Origin: Apiosordaria backusii
Lineage: Eukaryota; Ascomycota; Sordariomycetes; Sordariales; Lasiosphaeriaceae
Reading direction: 5' to 3'
Assembly (NCBI GenBank): GCA_030549205.1
Contig: JAUKTV010000009.1
Coordinates: 310,001-374,000 of the forward strand
DNA: 64,000 nucleotides
Positions 35,422-46,147 of this stretch are shown in pieces (the first letter of the stretch is position 1; every line of letters starts with the position of its first letter). A program made the position numbers and the translations under genes. The notes beneath the pieces were generated by a model. It worked only from the letters and a program-made list of their open reading frames with translations, made no database searches and was not told the DNA's origin.

Positions 35422-36208
35422 ATGCATTTGACGACAGTGTTCTCGTCTCTTGTTGTCTTGGGCGGGCTGGCCGTGGCCGCCCCCGTTGTTGATGTGCCCC
35501 CGGAGGAGCCCTGTGTCGAGCAGATCATCTGCATCGACGCTCTCAGCGCCTGCGGGGTCAAATACGGAGGGTATTTTTGCCTCTTTTCCTGTCTTTCTTC
35601 TACATCAGTCGCTAACAGAATCGAAGCTGCTATAATGTTTGCAAGGTCTCAGAGAAGCCCAAGCCGCCGCCTTGCCCGGCTACCTCGACTGTGGTGACCA
35701 CAAAGGTGGTTCAGTTAACTCCTTCTGCAACCAAGAAGACGACAAGCACCAGCTCCAAGCGTACCTTGACGACTTCCACCAGGAAGGTCACCACGACTAC
35801 AACCAAGAAGGCCACCACAACCACCAAGAAGACCTCAACCACGGCCAAGGCCACTGCCACTTCCAAGAGGCCAACTTCCACCAAGAAGCCAACCACAACA
35901 CCCAAGCCCCCCGTCACCACCTACATCCCAACCCCAACCAAGTCCTCAACTTGCAACGGCAGCGGGTTGACCGTCTGCGCTGATTACATCAACGACTGTG
36001 GGATGATGTACGGCGGGTAAGTCTCTGCCATATCATGACGACAGTAGGACGTGGATTATTGACGATATGAAATAGATGCTTCCCCGACTGCAAGCCCTGG
36101 CCTACATTCACCGCTCCTCCCTGCAGAGTCACGACGAGGATTGTGCCAGTGCCGACTCAGTCGTCGTTTCCTTATCCTATTCTTACTGTTGGGCCTAGAG
36201 ACGAGTAA
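35422..36208 (+). CDS. Secreted protein with two cysteine modules and a Thr/Lys-rich linker
   Basis: Three exons: 35422-35570, 35627-36016 and 36076-36208, for 223 residues. A signal peptide (MHLTTVFSSLVVLGGLAVAA) leads to module 1, CIDALSACGVKYGGCYNVC. A linker of about 80 residues made of Thr, Ser and Lys repeats follows, then module 2, CADYINDCGMMYGGCFPDC, and a short Pro-rich tail. Both modules share C-x(4-7)-C-(A/I)D-x3-(A/N)-C-G-x2-YGGC-x3-C. Both introns cut the second Gly codon of YGG in phase 2, just before the Cys, so the module and its intron were probably copied together. Linkers like this are usually O-glycosylated, suggesting a wall-linked or secreted surface protein. I do not recognise a named family. 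Confidence 0.82.
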
Positions 36209-36260
36209 GGTAGTGGAGTCTTGCTGGGGGAGGAGAATTCGGTAAGGAGTTCGATGGGGG

Positions 36261-36310
36261 AAAAGGGGTGAAAAGGGGTGAAAAGGGGTGAAAAGGGGTG
36301 AAAAGGGGTG
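36261..36310 (+). repeat. 10-bp minisatellite, five units
   Basis: AAAAGGGGTG is repeated five times without a mismatch, about 50 bases after the stop of the cysteine-module gene and so probably in its 3' UTR. Confidence 0.9.
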
Positions 36311-37330
36311 GGGTGTCAGAGTGTGAGGTGATAGAAAGTGAATTCTTAGTCCAAGTTTGGTGTTATTATGTGCTATGAAAATATGAAAAACAACTGCCAT
36401 CGATGCAGATTGCGGTTTTGCTGTCAAAATTATGACGTAAAGTCATCTGTCTATTCAACTCGGTGCTCTTCAGTAGGTATTCGATCGTCATGTCGTTCAA
36501 GCCAACCTCGTACACAATTCCTCACTTCCCAAACAAACCAACACCCCCCATCATCCCCTTTCACACTGACTTTGTCTTCTCTCCTGGGTAGTCCACAATC
36601 TCCACACACACACCTGCACCTCAAATAAATACCCCTGAACCCCTATACTATCCCTCCACTCAACCGTCATCCCACTCATCCCCCCTCCCCACCAACTCCT
36701 CAAATCACCGTTACCACTACCACCCACCACAGCCCTCCGGCAACGTCACCCCTCGTCACTTTTTTGGCACCTCTCTCATTTTTTTTTTCTCTTCGAAGAG
36801 GAATTGATCAGAAATATCGCCACGTTGCCATTACGATGCACACTCATGCAAAGAGGAGCCCAGTAGAAATTTTTTGCTCCACCTTTCTATAGGGTACCTA
36901 GTCTTCAACTTCGACTTCCTTGCGGCCCACCTAGCCACCCACCCAGAACAAGTCCTTGACCAGCTCAGTTCGTTGAACGATGTCATCGCAATTTATGAAG
37001 GAAGAAGAGATTTACCCCTACCGGTAGTTACCCTCACAATCAAACGGAGAAAATAAATGACTCCTTTTTTCCAGAACCCACATGGCCAAAGAAAAAAAAA
37101 CGCCACGAACCGGTTGATGATGATGACGATGTTTAATATCAAAGAGACATGAAGGAAGGTTCCAAACTCTTGAGCTAGGTAACCAGAGCTCTCATGATTA
37201 ATTGTAAGTGTAGGGGGTGCCCTGCTTTGCCAAATACGGCTATCACATCGTCATCAATGACCTGTTGACATCAAGTTCTTTTTCGCCATGGGCTACATAG
37301 AGTCACAAGGAGGTATCACCATGGTTGCCC

Positions 37331-37356
37331 TCTCTCTCTCTCTCTCTCTCTCTCTC
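37331..37356 (+). repeat. TC microsatellite
   Basis: An uninterrupted (TC)13 run in the convergent spacer between the cysteine-module gene and ADE2. Confidence 0.9.
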
Positions 37357-37562
37357 CAAAAAAGCAGAACAAAAGAACAGCCGGCAAATTATCAAGATAT
37401 CCGGTGTATATTCACTAACAATCGCAAAACACAAATAGTCGCCATCCTACAAGTTACTCCAGCCTTACCTGTCAACCATTTTATGTGCCCGTTTTCTCCC
37501 ATATACCCACACAATTTTTTTTACTAACCTCCTATCACCCTATATCCCTTACAATTATTTCT

Positions 37563-39606
37563 TCATACCTGCCAAGTACGCCACATCCCCCCTTCCCTAA
37601 GCTTAGTCCCCTTCACAATCACGGCCTCCTCCATATCAACCTGATACTTCTTCATAGCAGCCTGATACTCAGGCACGAACGAGCCCAAAATCCTAATCGC
37701 CAACAGCGCGGCATTCGTCGAGTTGTTGATGCCAACCGTAGCAGTAGGGACGCCTCTCTGTTTTCTTTTGTTAGCCATTATCCAACGTAAATGGAGGTGA
37801 AGAAAAAGGGTAAAACATACAGGCATCTGCACAATACTCAACAAACTATCGAGCCCATCCAGATGCGTAGCCTTAACCGGCACACCGATAACAGGCAGGG
37901 GCGTCTCTGAGGAGATCATACCCGGCAAATGGGCCGCTCCGCCAGCAGCAGCGATGATCACCTTGATGCCTTTGCCCGCGGCCTCGTCTGCGACGCGCAT
38001 CATGTACTTTGGTGTGCGGTGGGCAGAGGTGATGTCCAGAGCGTAGGGGACGTTGAACTCCTTCAGAATGTCCAAACCGGCCTTGAGGACGGGAAGGTCA
38101 GAGTCGGAGCCCATTGTTACGAGGACCAATGGCTTCTCATCCGAGGCTGTTTCAGTTGCCAGCTCTTGTGGTTGAACTTGGCTTTCGGCAGCGGTGCTCT
38201 TGACGGCGTTGGCACCGTCAGTAGGCTTAGCAGGGGCTTCCTCTGTGGGCTTGGCCGAGCCGTTGGTCTCCTGGGTAGGGCGGAGAGTCTCGGAAGTAGC
38301 CTGGAGGCGGTCTTGTCTGATCTTATCGACGAGATCGATGAAGGGCTTGGCTTTGGCCTCGAGCTCCTGAATCGATCTAAAACCGGTGATGGTGATGTGA
38401 CCAATCTTGCGGCTGGGCTTGGATTCCTTGCCGTAAAGGTGAAGATACACGTCCATGTCCTCGTCGAACGTGCCCCGGGCGAGGCTGGAGAGGTAGTGGT
38501 GAGAGTCTGGCTTGGCTCCGCCGAGAATGTTGAGCATGATAGATGACTTGACCCGGGGGATGAGCTTCTCAGGGACTGGCAGATCAAGAACGGCATGAAG
38601 CTGGGCCTTGTATTGTGACATATAAGGCACGGCTTCAATGGTATAGTGGCCAGAGTTGTGAGGGCGAGGGGCAACCTCGTTGATCATAAGAGAACCTGTA
38701 TATACTATTAGCTTGGTAAGGTTGGAAACTGATCGAGGTTAGCTTACCATCTTCGAGGAGGAACATCTCCACAGCAAAGACACCTCTTCCCCATAACGTG
38801 CTGATGACCTCGGTAGCAAGTTTCCTGGCCCTCTCGCACACGTCCTCGGAGACCTCTCTTGGGGGCATGAACACCTTGGTGCAGATGCTGTCCTCGTGGA
38901 TAGTCTCAACCGCTGGGTAGGGGACACAGCTCTTGAGCTTGCCATCACTATCTTCCGTCCTGATAACCATGACAGCCAGCTCCTTTACAAAGGGCGCCCA
39001 CTTCTCGGCATAAAGGGGTAATGTACCCAGCGCCTTGATCGCTTCCGCGAAATCATCCTCACTGTTGATCTTGAAATTACCCCTTCCATCATAACTTCCC
39101 TTGCGAGCCTTCAGCATGAAGGGAAAGCCGAACTGCTTGCCAGCCTTCTTGAGTGAGTCAAGAGTGGCATCACCCGACTCAATGGCAATCTGCTCAGCGA
39201 TAGGGATTTTCTTGCCGCTGGACTTGAAGTGCTCTTTTTGGAGATACTTGTCCTGAATGAGACGGAGTGTTCTCCATGATGGGTGAATTGGTGGTCTGTG
39301 AGCAACGGTCTCACCGTTGATCTCAATTGGGACGCCGTTCTTTTCGATTTCCTCGAGAACCTCGGTGTCAACATGCTCGATCTCAACTGAGAGATAATCA
39401 GAGCGGGCGGCGAGCTCTTTGATGCGTTCGGGGTCCTTGAAAGAGCCAACAACATGACGGTTGGTGTTGTGCGCTTGCTTGGCTGGTGCGTTGTGGTCAT
39501 CCAAAATGGCAATGTCGATACCCAGGGGATTCGCGGCTTCACAAAGCATGCGGCCCAGCTGCCCTCCACCCAGCAGACCGATCACGGTATTTCCTTCGGT
39601 CGACAT
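37563..39606 (-). CDS. ADE2: Phosphoribosylaminoimidazole carboxylase (PurK-PurE fusion)
   Basis: Three exons: 39606-38748, 38695-37821 and 37757-37563, for 642 residues. The N-terminal ATP-grasp (PurK) part begins TVIGLLGGGQLGRMLCEAAN and contains KARKGSYDGRGNF and INEVAPRPHNSGHYT. The C-terminal PurE part has VTMGSDSDLPVLK, TSAHRTP, AAAGGAAHLPGM and GINNSTNAALLA. The enzyme makes carboxyaminoimidazole ribotide in purine synthesis. Loss gives red, adenine-requiring colonies in yeasts. A Ser/Thr/Lys-rich linker joins the two halves. The frame extends upstream to 39795, adding 63 residues with an Asp-Glu repeat, but GTAAGG/CACTGAC/CTACAG signals there suggest a 5' UTR intron and the start at MSTEGNT. 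The last intron is 63 nt and has no in-frame stop. Confidence 0.94.
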
Positions 39607-39645
<39 letters not shown>

Positions 39646-40322
39646 TTCTTCCTCTGGTTTTGTCTCGTTGGGTTGGTTGGGTTCCTGAATCTCCTGTAGC
39701 TTCTTTTTTCTGCCGCTCAACGCTCTTTTTAGTTTGGTCAGTGATAGCCTATGGCCCATCGACTTGAGAGCGTTAGGACGTGGAGCCGGATCCATACTTA
39801 GTAAAACCTTACAAGTTCGGCTGAGTGACTCGAATTTGATGTCACCGTGCCTTTGAAAATAACGAGTTTGCTGCTTGACATGGCGGGGTGACCCTCGTCA
39901 CCGAGGGGCAGCTTATATTTTCAACCAATCAGAGCTCGCAAAAAGCGCTGTCGGTTTTCTGATCCCCCACATTCTCGGGGGAATTTGGAGCTTTCGACTG
40001 AACGCGCCGCAGCCTTTTCATTGACAGACTCAACGTTACCAGTGTGCTGGGTCAACGAACACCCGGACGCCTATATCGGAGGACGGTACGCTATCGCAGC
40101 GTCCCCTAATTCATATCTTGGACTCATCAGACAGGAAACCAATAAGCTGAGGAGTTCTTCACCTTGACTCACCTAGGTGAGCCTGAAGTGTGTAGGTCTT
40201 TGGTGGGGTAAACAAGGCCTCAAGAAGACTCACTATCAGATTGACCCATAGTGTTAAGGCTCTTGACGAAGTCTCTCTCAGAATTCAAACCTATCACTAG
40301 ATCACTATAAAGTCTATCCAAA
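39607..40322. promoter_or_regulatory. Divergent promoter region, ADE2 / DUS4
   Basis: It contains a GAC/GAG repeat (39608-39655) that is either ADE2 5' UTR or an acidic N-terminal extension. A perfect TCACCTAGGTGA palindrome lies at 40169-40180. No other gene is visible. Confidence 0.45.
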
Positions 40323-41700
40323 ATGGCGAATCCCTTAGATCAAGAGTTCATACAGTAAGCTCATTACTATCACACTCACACCCCTGTCATCACTCATAGC
40401 TAGTTCATGAGCCAACCATACCTATATGTTCAGATACACTCACTTACACCAACATTATCTCATGAACCAGTCCCCTCAAATTATTTGACATTGCCAAAAA
40501 TGAGAAACGGCTCTTATACACCTCCGCTCCTATGGTGCGCTACAGCAAGGCAAGTCACCGTCATCTCACAGCCATCTAGTAATCACTCCTATTCTAACCC
40601 TTGAAAAGCTCGCTTTCCGTCAAACCGTTCACCATTATGGCACCGATCTCTGCTGGACCCCCATGATCCTCGCCAAAGAGTTCAACCGCAACAAATTCGC
40701 CCGCGACAGTGACTTTACCATTTCCACAGCTGGTCCTCAGCCTCCCACAATAGTCCAATTCGGCGCCAATGTCCCCAAAGAGCTCGCCAGGGCGTCTTCC
40801 TTGGTAGCCCCTTTTGCCTCAGGGGTAGACTTGAACTGCGGTTGCCCCCAATCATGGGCCTGTTCATCCACTTTGGGCGCCGCGTTGATGGAAAAGCGAG
40901 AATTAGTCCGTGACATGGTCATTGAGACACGAGAACAACTCCGACAAGACGGGTGGGACGTCGGGTTAGAAAAGGATATGAACAGCACGAAAGGGAGGAG
41001 CGTAAGCATCAAAATCAGAGTTCACAAAGATCTCCGGTATGTTGCCCCATCCCTCTCACCCACCCATACCCCTACTAATGAACATGTAAACCCACCCAGA
41101 AAAACAATAGACTTCATAACCGCCATCCTTTCCCCCTCTCCCCACTCCGGCACCCGCCCAATCGATTTCCTCACCATCCACCCCCGAACAAGACAAACCC
41201 CCTCCTCCACCCCCATCAACGTCGACTCCCTCTCCATTCTCACATCCACCTTCGGCTCCGAAGTCCCCATCCTCCTATCCGGCGACGTCTTTACCTTGGA
41301 CTCCCTCCCATTCACCTCCCCCATCCACACCTTCACCTCATCCTCACCACCACCACCTCCTGAAACAACAACCACCCACGACATCCCCAAGCTCTCAGGC
41401 CTCATGTCCGCCCGCGCCCTCCTAGCCAACCCAGCCCTCTTCTCCAGCCTCCATTCCTGCCCCTGGGAAGCCGTCGAATTTTTTCTCAACAAGACCGTCA
41501 AAGCCCCCATGCCGTTCAAGCTCGTCCTGCACCACATCAGCGAGATGTGCTCCCCCGGCATGGGCCCATCCCAAAGAGACAAGGTCGCGCTGCTGAACAG
41601 GCAGGAGAGGGCCGAGCTGATGAGGTGCGGGGACATGATGGAGCTGATTGATTTCTTGGAAGAGAAGAAACCTGGAGGGTTGGGGAGGATATATGGGTAG
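40323..41700 (+). CDS. DUS4: tRNA-dihydrouridine synthase Dus4
   Basis: Four exons: 40323-40354, 40471-40549, 40609-41036 and 41100-41700, for 379 residues. The FMN-binding TIM barrel shows LYTSAPMVRYSKLAFRQ, WTPMILAKEF, PTIVQFGAN and DLNCGCPQSWA. The catalytic Cys of NCGCPQ is at about 116. SVSIKIRVHKDLRKTIDF and the LLSGDVF and MSARALLANPALF phosphate-binding strands follow. Dus4 reduces uridines at positions 20a and 20b of tRNA D-loops. The insertion between the IHPRT and GDVF segments is longer and more Ser/Pro-rich than in human DUS4L. Intron 2 starts with GC rather than GT (AAG|GCAAGT). The third intron is 63 nt and stopless. Confidence 0.92.
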
Positions 41701-42255
41701 TTAGTAACAAACAAAAGAAAAAAATAAAGTAAAACAAAAGATGGTGTTTTTCAAGCCTTCAAAGTTTTTTTTTTAGAACTACTATTTATTCTCTTTTTTC
41801 TGTAATGATGATGATGATGCTAAAATTCTGCTTTTTGACACACAAAAACAACCATCATCCAAAACTACCGGATCGATACACAACACCCACACATGATCTC
41901 TCTGGCCAACCCCCCCCCGCCCCCCCGGAGCTTTGGCTTTCTCACCTCTCATACACATGGCCTATTAGCATTGTTGGTAGGTGAGATAAAAAGAAAAGAA
42001 AAAATGGGATATCAAAAAAAATAAGGAAAAATATGATACACCAGAATCTGAAGAACCCCCTTTCCTAGGTACCCTCACCCCAATCCCCTATTCGCTGATC
42101 CTTGGCGCCGAAAACACATAAACTCCAACCTCTCGAAGATATAATGATGATAATGACACGAGATTAAGTCAAAAACAAAAAGAAGAAAAAAGACTTGCTG
42201 AATAGGGCGGCGAATCCAGTCTTGACCCCTCAACTTACCTGCCCACCCTAAATGA
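41701..42255. other. Convergent 3' region, DUS4 / cyclin
   Basis: AT- and A-rich presumed 3' UTRs with a GATGATGATGATG run near 41806-41818, a CCTAGGTACC word at 42064-42073 and C homopolymers. No gene. Confidence 0.5.
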
Positions 42256-43813
42256 TCATGACCCCTTGATCTCCCCCTCATCCTCATCATCCTGCAGCTT
42301 AATCTTCTTTGCCTCCCTCTCCGCAGAATCAACCGGATCCTCCAACTCCGCACTCTTCCTCTTGATCGCCGCCAACATCGGCCCAGGCGACACCAACCCA
42401 CCCCCACCCGTACCATCCCCATTCGATATCTTCACATGCTCATGGACCCCCATCTCATTAGCCGCCGCCTTCAACGCAGCATCCGAATCGCCATTCTCCA
42501 CGCTCACCCTAACCGCCGCCTTCTTCTCCTCCGCCGATTCTTCCCTCTTGACAATTCCATTCCCATTGACCTTCCTCCCAGGACTCTGAGTCCCAGCCCT
42601 CTCAGTCCCAACTGGCGTCGGCGTTCCTGTCCCCATCCCTCCCAGTGGACTATCGACATCCATCCCCCCTCCCAACCCAACCACCTCCCCTCTCCGTCTC
42701 GTACTCTCCAACCTAAACTCCGGACTAGGCGGACACTTGTCCTGTTTCCTCAAGGGGTTCTCCCGATAAAACTCGCACATCAACTCCACCCCCAACGCCG
42801 CCATCTCCTCGCTCCCCCCCAGATATCCCCACCAGCTCTGGCCCCTCACATCCGCAATCTGCATCTTGTTCACCGTCGCCGCGAAGAATATCGCGCTGAT
42901 CGCAACCTCCCTCGTGTTCAACACCAGCGGCAGCACCGTCAAACACGCGTCATTGCAAAACGCCCAGACCCCATCCCGCAGCTTGTGGTTCTTGATCAGA
43001 TCCAGCTCTCCCAGCAGCTCATAAATCTCGCGGTAGGGGTTGTCAATCATGAGGTCAAACGTCAACGTCTCGAGCATAATCTCCTCAAACGCAAGAATCG
43101 AGTCTCGCCAGCGCCAGTATTCCTTGGATTGCTCGTCAATGATCAGCTTGGTGTTTTTCTGAGCGACCTTGGCGACGGCGATGATGAGATCTTTGGTTTT
43201 GCGGCAGTTTTCTTCGGTCTTGTTGGCAAGGAACAACGCGGTGGCGGCGGTGTTCTGGAAGCATCAGGGATCGTTAGCATGCATGACTCTGTATGTAATA
43301 GATCAAAGCCAAGACTGCAGGAAGAAAATGCCCGTACGTAGTGATGTATCCCCCATTCTGCTCAACCATGCTATACCGCATGTAGAACCGGTGAAAGAAA
43401 ACCGCCGCAACCCAAATGGTGATCTGTGGTAATTCCAGCAGGACCCCAGCCTGATAAATAAAGTTCACGCCCTTGGCTCTCCGTAACCTCTCCTCGGCAA
43501 TTGGAAGACCGTCGATGATGCTCGGCGTGCTTTTCACTTCGTCCAGCGTGAAGAGCCACTGCTCCCTCTTCTGCTGCTGAGATCGCTGCGGGCTCGACAT
43601 GGCTGGCGACGGAGCGCTTCGGCGCGACTGCGGTCGTGGTGGCGATGTTCTCGAAGAGTAGACGGGAGGTGAAGGGACAGCGGGCGGGACCTCGCGCCTT
43701 CGACCGGGCGACTGTGATGTGTATTCTGCAATGAAGGGCGGTTTTGGAGGGTGCGCGGGTGGCTGGTACGCCTCTCTTGGTGGTCTGTATCGGTCGAAGT
43801 TCGACGAAGACAT
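42256..43813 (-). CDS. Transcription-type cyclin (CTK2/BUR2/Pch1 family), frame broken
   Basis: Two exons: 43813-43338 and 43254-42256, about 491 residues. A Pro/Arg/Ser-rich N-terminus precedes the cyclin box: VNFIYQAGVLLELPQITIWV, AAVFFHRFYMRYSMVE, NTAATALFLANKTEENCRKT and AVAKVAQKN. A long acidic C-terminus ends IKLQDDEDEGEIKGS, with Lys/Arg NLS-like clusters. This box belongs to cyclins that partner CDK9/CTK1-like kinases acting on the RNA polymerase II tail. The frame reads GGYITTYG before the intron, while the +1 frame reads GGIHHY right up to a GTACGG donor and joins NTAATALF exactly. The switch falls in a five-C plus-strand run (43350-43354); one more base would restore it. No splice choice I tried does so without losing cyclin-box residues. 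Confidence 0.82.
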
Positions 43814-44251
43814 ACTTTCCGAAGAACGACAAAGTGGTTGCCGCGGTCTGGTGGAGAATCCTCTCCCGTGTTCGCCGCTCAGAGATTGTGGGACTGGATT
43901 TGTGGCATTGACGTTGTCGGATATATCGGGCGACTCGGTACTGCTGAGAAATTCGACGCGATGAGATTGTGTGCAGAGTTGAAGTTGAAAGCTGAAAGCA
44001 AACAATCCCAAGATTCAAGATCCCCAGAGTTTATCGCCTTTATCGGCAAACCACTTAAATGCGGCCCGTGCACGTTATCAGCAACCTGTGACGCCAGGGC
44101 ATTTGAGCAGGGCCAGGTACAAAGTACCTGGTAGACTTTACATAAAGCCTAGATTGGCCAGACCATTCTTTGTATTCGGGTATCAATCACAAGCTAAGAA
44201 CACAATTACACCCATAACCGGCTTTTTTACTTTGATCGCAAGAAGCAGCTC
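43814..44251. promoter_or_regulatory. Cyclin upstream region and PRP4 3' region
   Basis: The frame of cyclin exon 1 stays open upstream to 44011, but the sequence is not family-like, so I treat it as leader. A short GGTACAAAGTACC palindrome lies at 44116-44128. No gene. Confidence 0.45.
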
Positions 44252-46000
44252 CTAGAAGTCGCCGTAAAGACCAGTTGCATCATTACGGCCCCATAGCTTG
44301 ACAGTGCGATCATGTCCACCACTGATGATCCACTTGCCATCCCGACTTACATCAACACTCGCGACAGGACCTGTATGGCCACTCAGCGATTGAACAAGAG
44401 CCCAGTCATCAGCCGAGAAAATGTTGACTTTGTGGTCAAACCCTGAAGACACCAGGAATGTCCCAGATTTCTTCGGCAACTGTTGTCCCTTGTCGTCCTC
44501 TCCTGGCGGTTTTCCCTCAACAGGTTCATCCATGCCCTTGAACCATCTGACATCGGACACCGCACTTGTGTGCGCACCAATACCGCCTGTCCTCTGCACT
44601 TTTCTCACATCCCAGCATTTGATCCATCCATCTGCCGAAGCCGTCAGGACCCGATGTCCGTCCGGGCTCCAGTCAAGTCCGTAAATGGGCTTGATGTGAC
44701 CATCCAGATGCCCGTCGAGAATCATGACAGTCCGTCCTGACCGCAGATCCCAGATTCTCCCGATGCTGTCCAGGCCTGCACTAGCCAGTAACGATCCGTC
44801 GGTGTTGAAGCTTACGGCATACACTCCACGCGAGTGGCCTTCTTGAAGAAGCAGCTCGGTTGTCGTTTCAATATCCCATAATCTCCATGAGGTATCCTCC
44901 GATGCCGATGCGAGATACTTTCCAGAAGGGTGAAACTCGACACGACATACACGTTGTGAGTGCCCAGATAGCGTTGATAGTGGTGTATCCTGTGTTAATG
45001 ACCAAAGGTGAATCTGTCCCTCGGCACCACCCGAGGCAAGGTTGACTGCGTTCTCCGGCACATTGCCCTCGGGGAGTGTAGCACCCGACCTCCAAGCCAA
45101 ACCGCTGATCTTGTTGGTGTGTCCCCGTAATGTCTTCCGATGCTCCAAGGTCGGTATGTCGATGAGCTTGACTTGTCCACCCCAATTGCCGGTTGCTATC
45201 ATATTTCCATTTGGCGAAAATCGCGTCATGCTTACATGACGGTCTCCTGCAGTTTGACTGCCCTGAAGTTCGAACGTCTGGAGCCGCTCCTTGATCTCTT
45301 TCCGGAATTTGACATGGGTACGTAGGGGGATGGTGGACTCCTTCTTTTGAAACTCAACGCGCCGTTTTGCTCGGGGGATTGAAAATTTGGCGATATCTAT
45401 TCGGGCATCGAGAAGCTCTTGTGTTCCTCGGGAGTAGAACTCTTCTTCTTGCTCGTCCGCGTCCTCGTTCTCGTTGCCGGCATCCTGCATTTCCACATCT
45501 GCGCTCTCTTGGCCACCCGCCTGCTGGGCTTGCTCCGTGAGGAGCTCTCGTAAACGGTCGCGGCGATCGGCTGGTCCTTCGCCGAAAAGTGTGACGGGCT
45601 CGCCTAGCTCTCGAAGTTTGGCACGGACACGTCCATCGTCAGTCGGAACCGCGATGGTGGCGGCAAATCGTTTGCGCTCGAACTGTGAAATGATTGCTGA
45701 TGCCTTCTCAGGCGCAATGCCTGCGCCGGCTCCGGGGATGTCATAATCGCGGTCGATTGCTGAAACAAAGTCAGTATATACTCAGTGGATGGTTGGATAT
45801 ATCTTCGAGCAGTACTCACGAATAGCATCTATGTCAATGCCTCCACCTCCTCGATCCTGCAGACGACGATGCGGGTCAGTTCGAATTCAGGCTATGATGT
45901 TGAGCTGCTGCGATTCATGACGGATGGAGAAGGGGGAGTAGGGAATTCTTACCTCATTGTCAGCCTCCTCAACATATGCTCGACGCGATGGGTGCATCAT
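44252..46000 (-). CDS. PRP4: Prp4, U4/U6 snRNP WD40 protein
   Basis: Three exons: 46000-45953, 45856-45820 (37 nt) and 45759-44252, for 530 residues. The start MMHPSRRAYVEEADNE is followed after splicing by DRGGGGIDIDAI and IDRDYDIPG. The splicing-factor motif lies at ~70-115 (RVRAKLRELGEPVTLFGEGP, then ADRRDRLRELL), followed by an acidic stretch and FYSRGTQELLDARIDIAKFS. Seven WD repeats fill ~220-530 (e.g. MIATGNWGGQVKLIDIP, KYLASASEDTSWRLWDI, LLASAGLDSIGRIWDLRSG, ending WIISGGHDRTVKLWGRND). Prp4 binds Prp3 and Snu13 in the U4/U6-U5 tri-snRNP. All junctions keep frame. Confidence 0.95.
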
Positions 46001-46136
46001 GGCTGTGGCTGGTATGCTTTTGTTATGGATTTGGCTGGTTCATGATTCTTTTGAAATCGTGGCGGAACGTCACATCTCAAGATTGAGGGTCTGAGCGTCA
46101 AAGTTTCGGCAGGCAGTTAGCTGTTCACTACAGGAT

Positions 46137-46147
46137 AACCCTAACCC
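46137..46147. promoter_or_regulatory. Telobox-like AACCCTAACCC
   Basis: Two telomere-type units in the PRP4 upstream region. Teloboxes bound by Myb/Tbf1-like factors are known in promoters of ribosome and splicing genes in some eukaryotes; the role here is an inference. Confidence 0.3.

Larger units (their letters stand above)
36209..37562. other. Convergent 3' region with minisatellite and TC repeat
   Basis: No gene. It holds the AAAAGGGGTG minisatellite, a (TC)13 run, poly(T) near 36780 and pyrimidine-rich stretches. The presumed 3' UTRs of the cysteine-module gene and ADE2 lie at its ends. Confidence 0.5.

Noticed and set aside
42436..43341. 301-codon plus-strand frame
   Set aside because: Shadow of the cyclin gene's second exon; Arg/His/Pro-rich without motifs.
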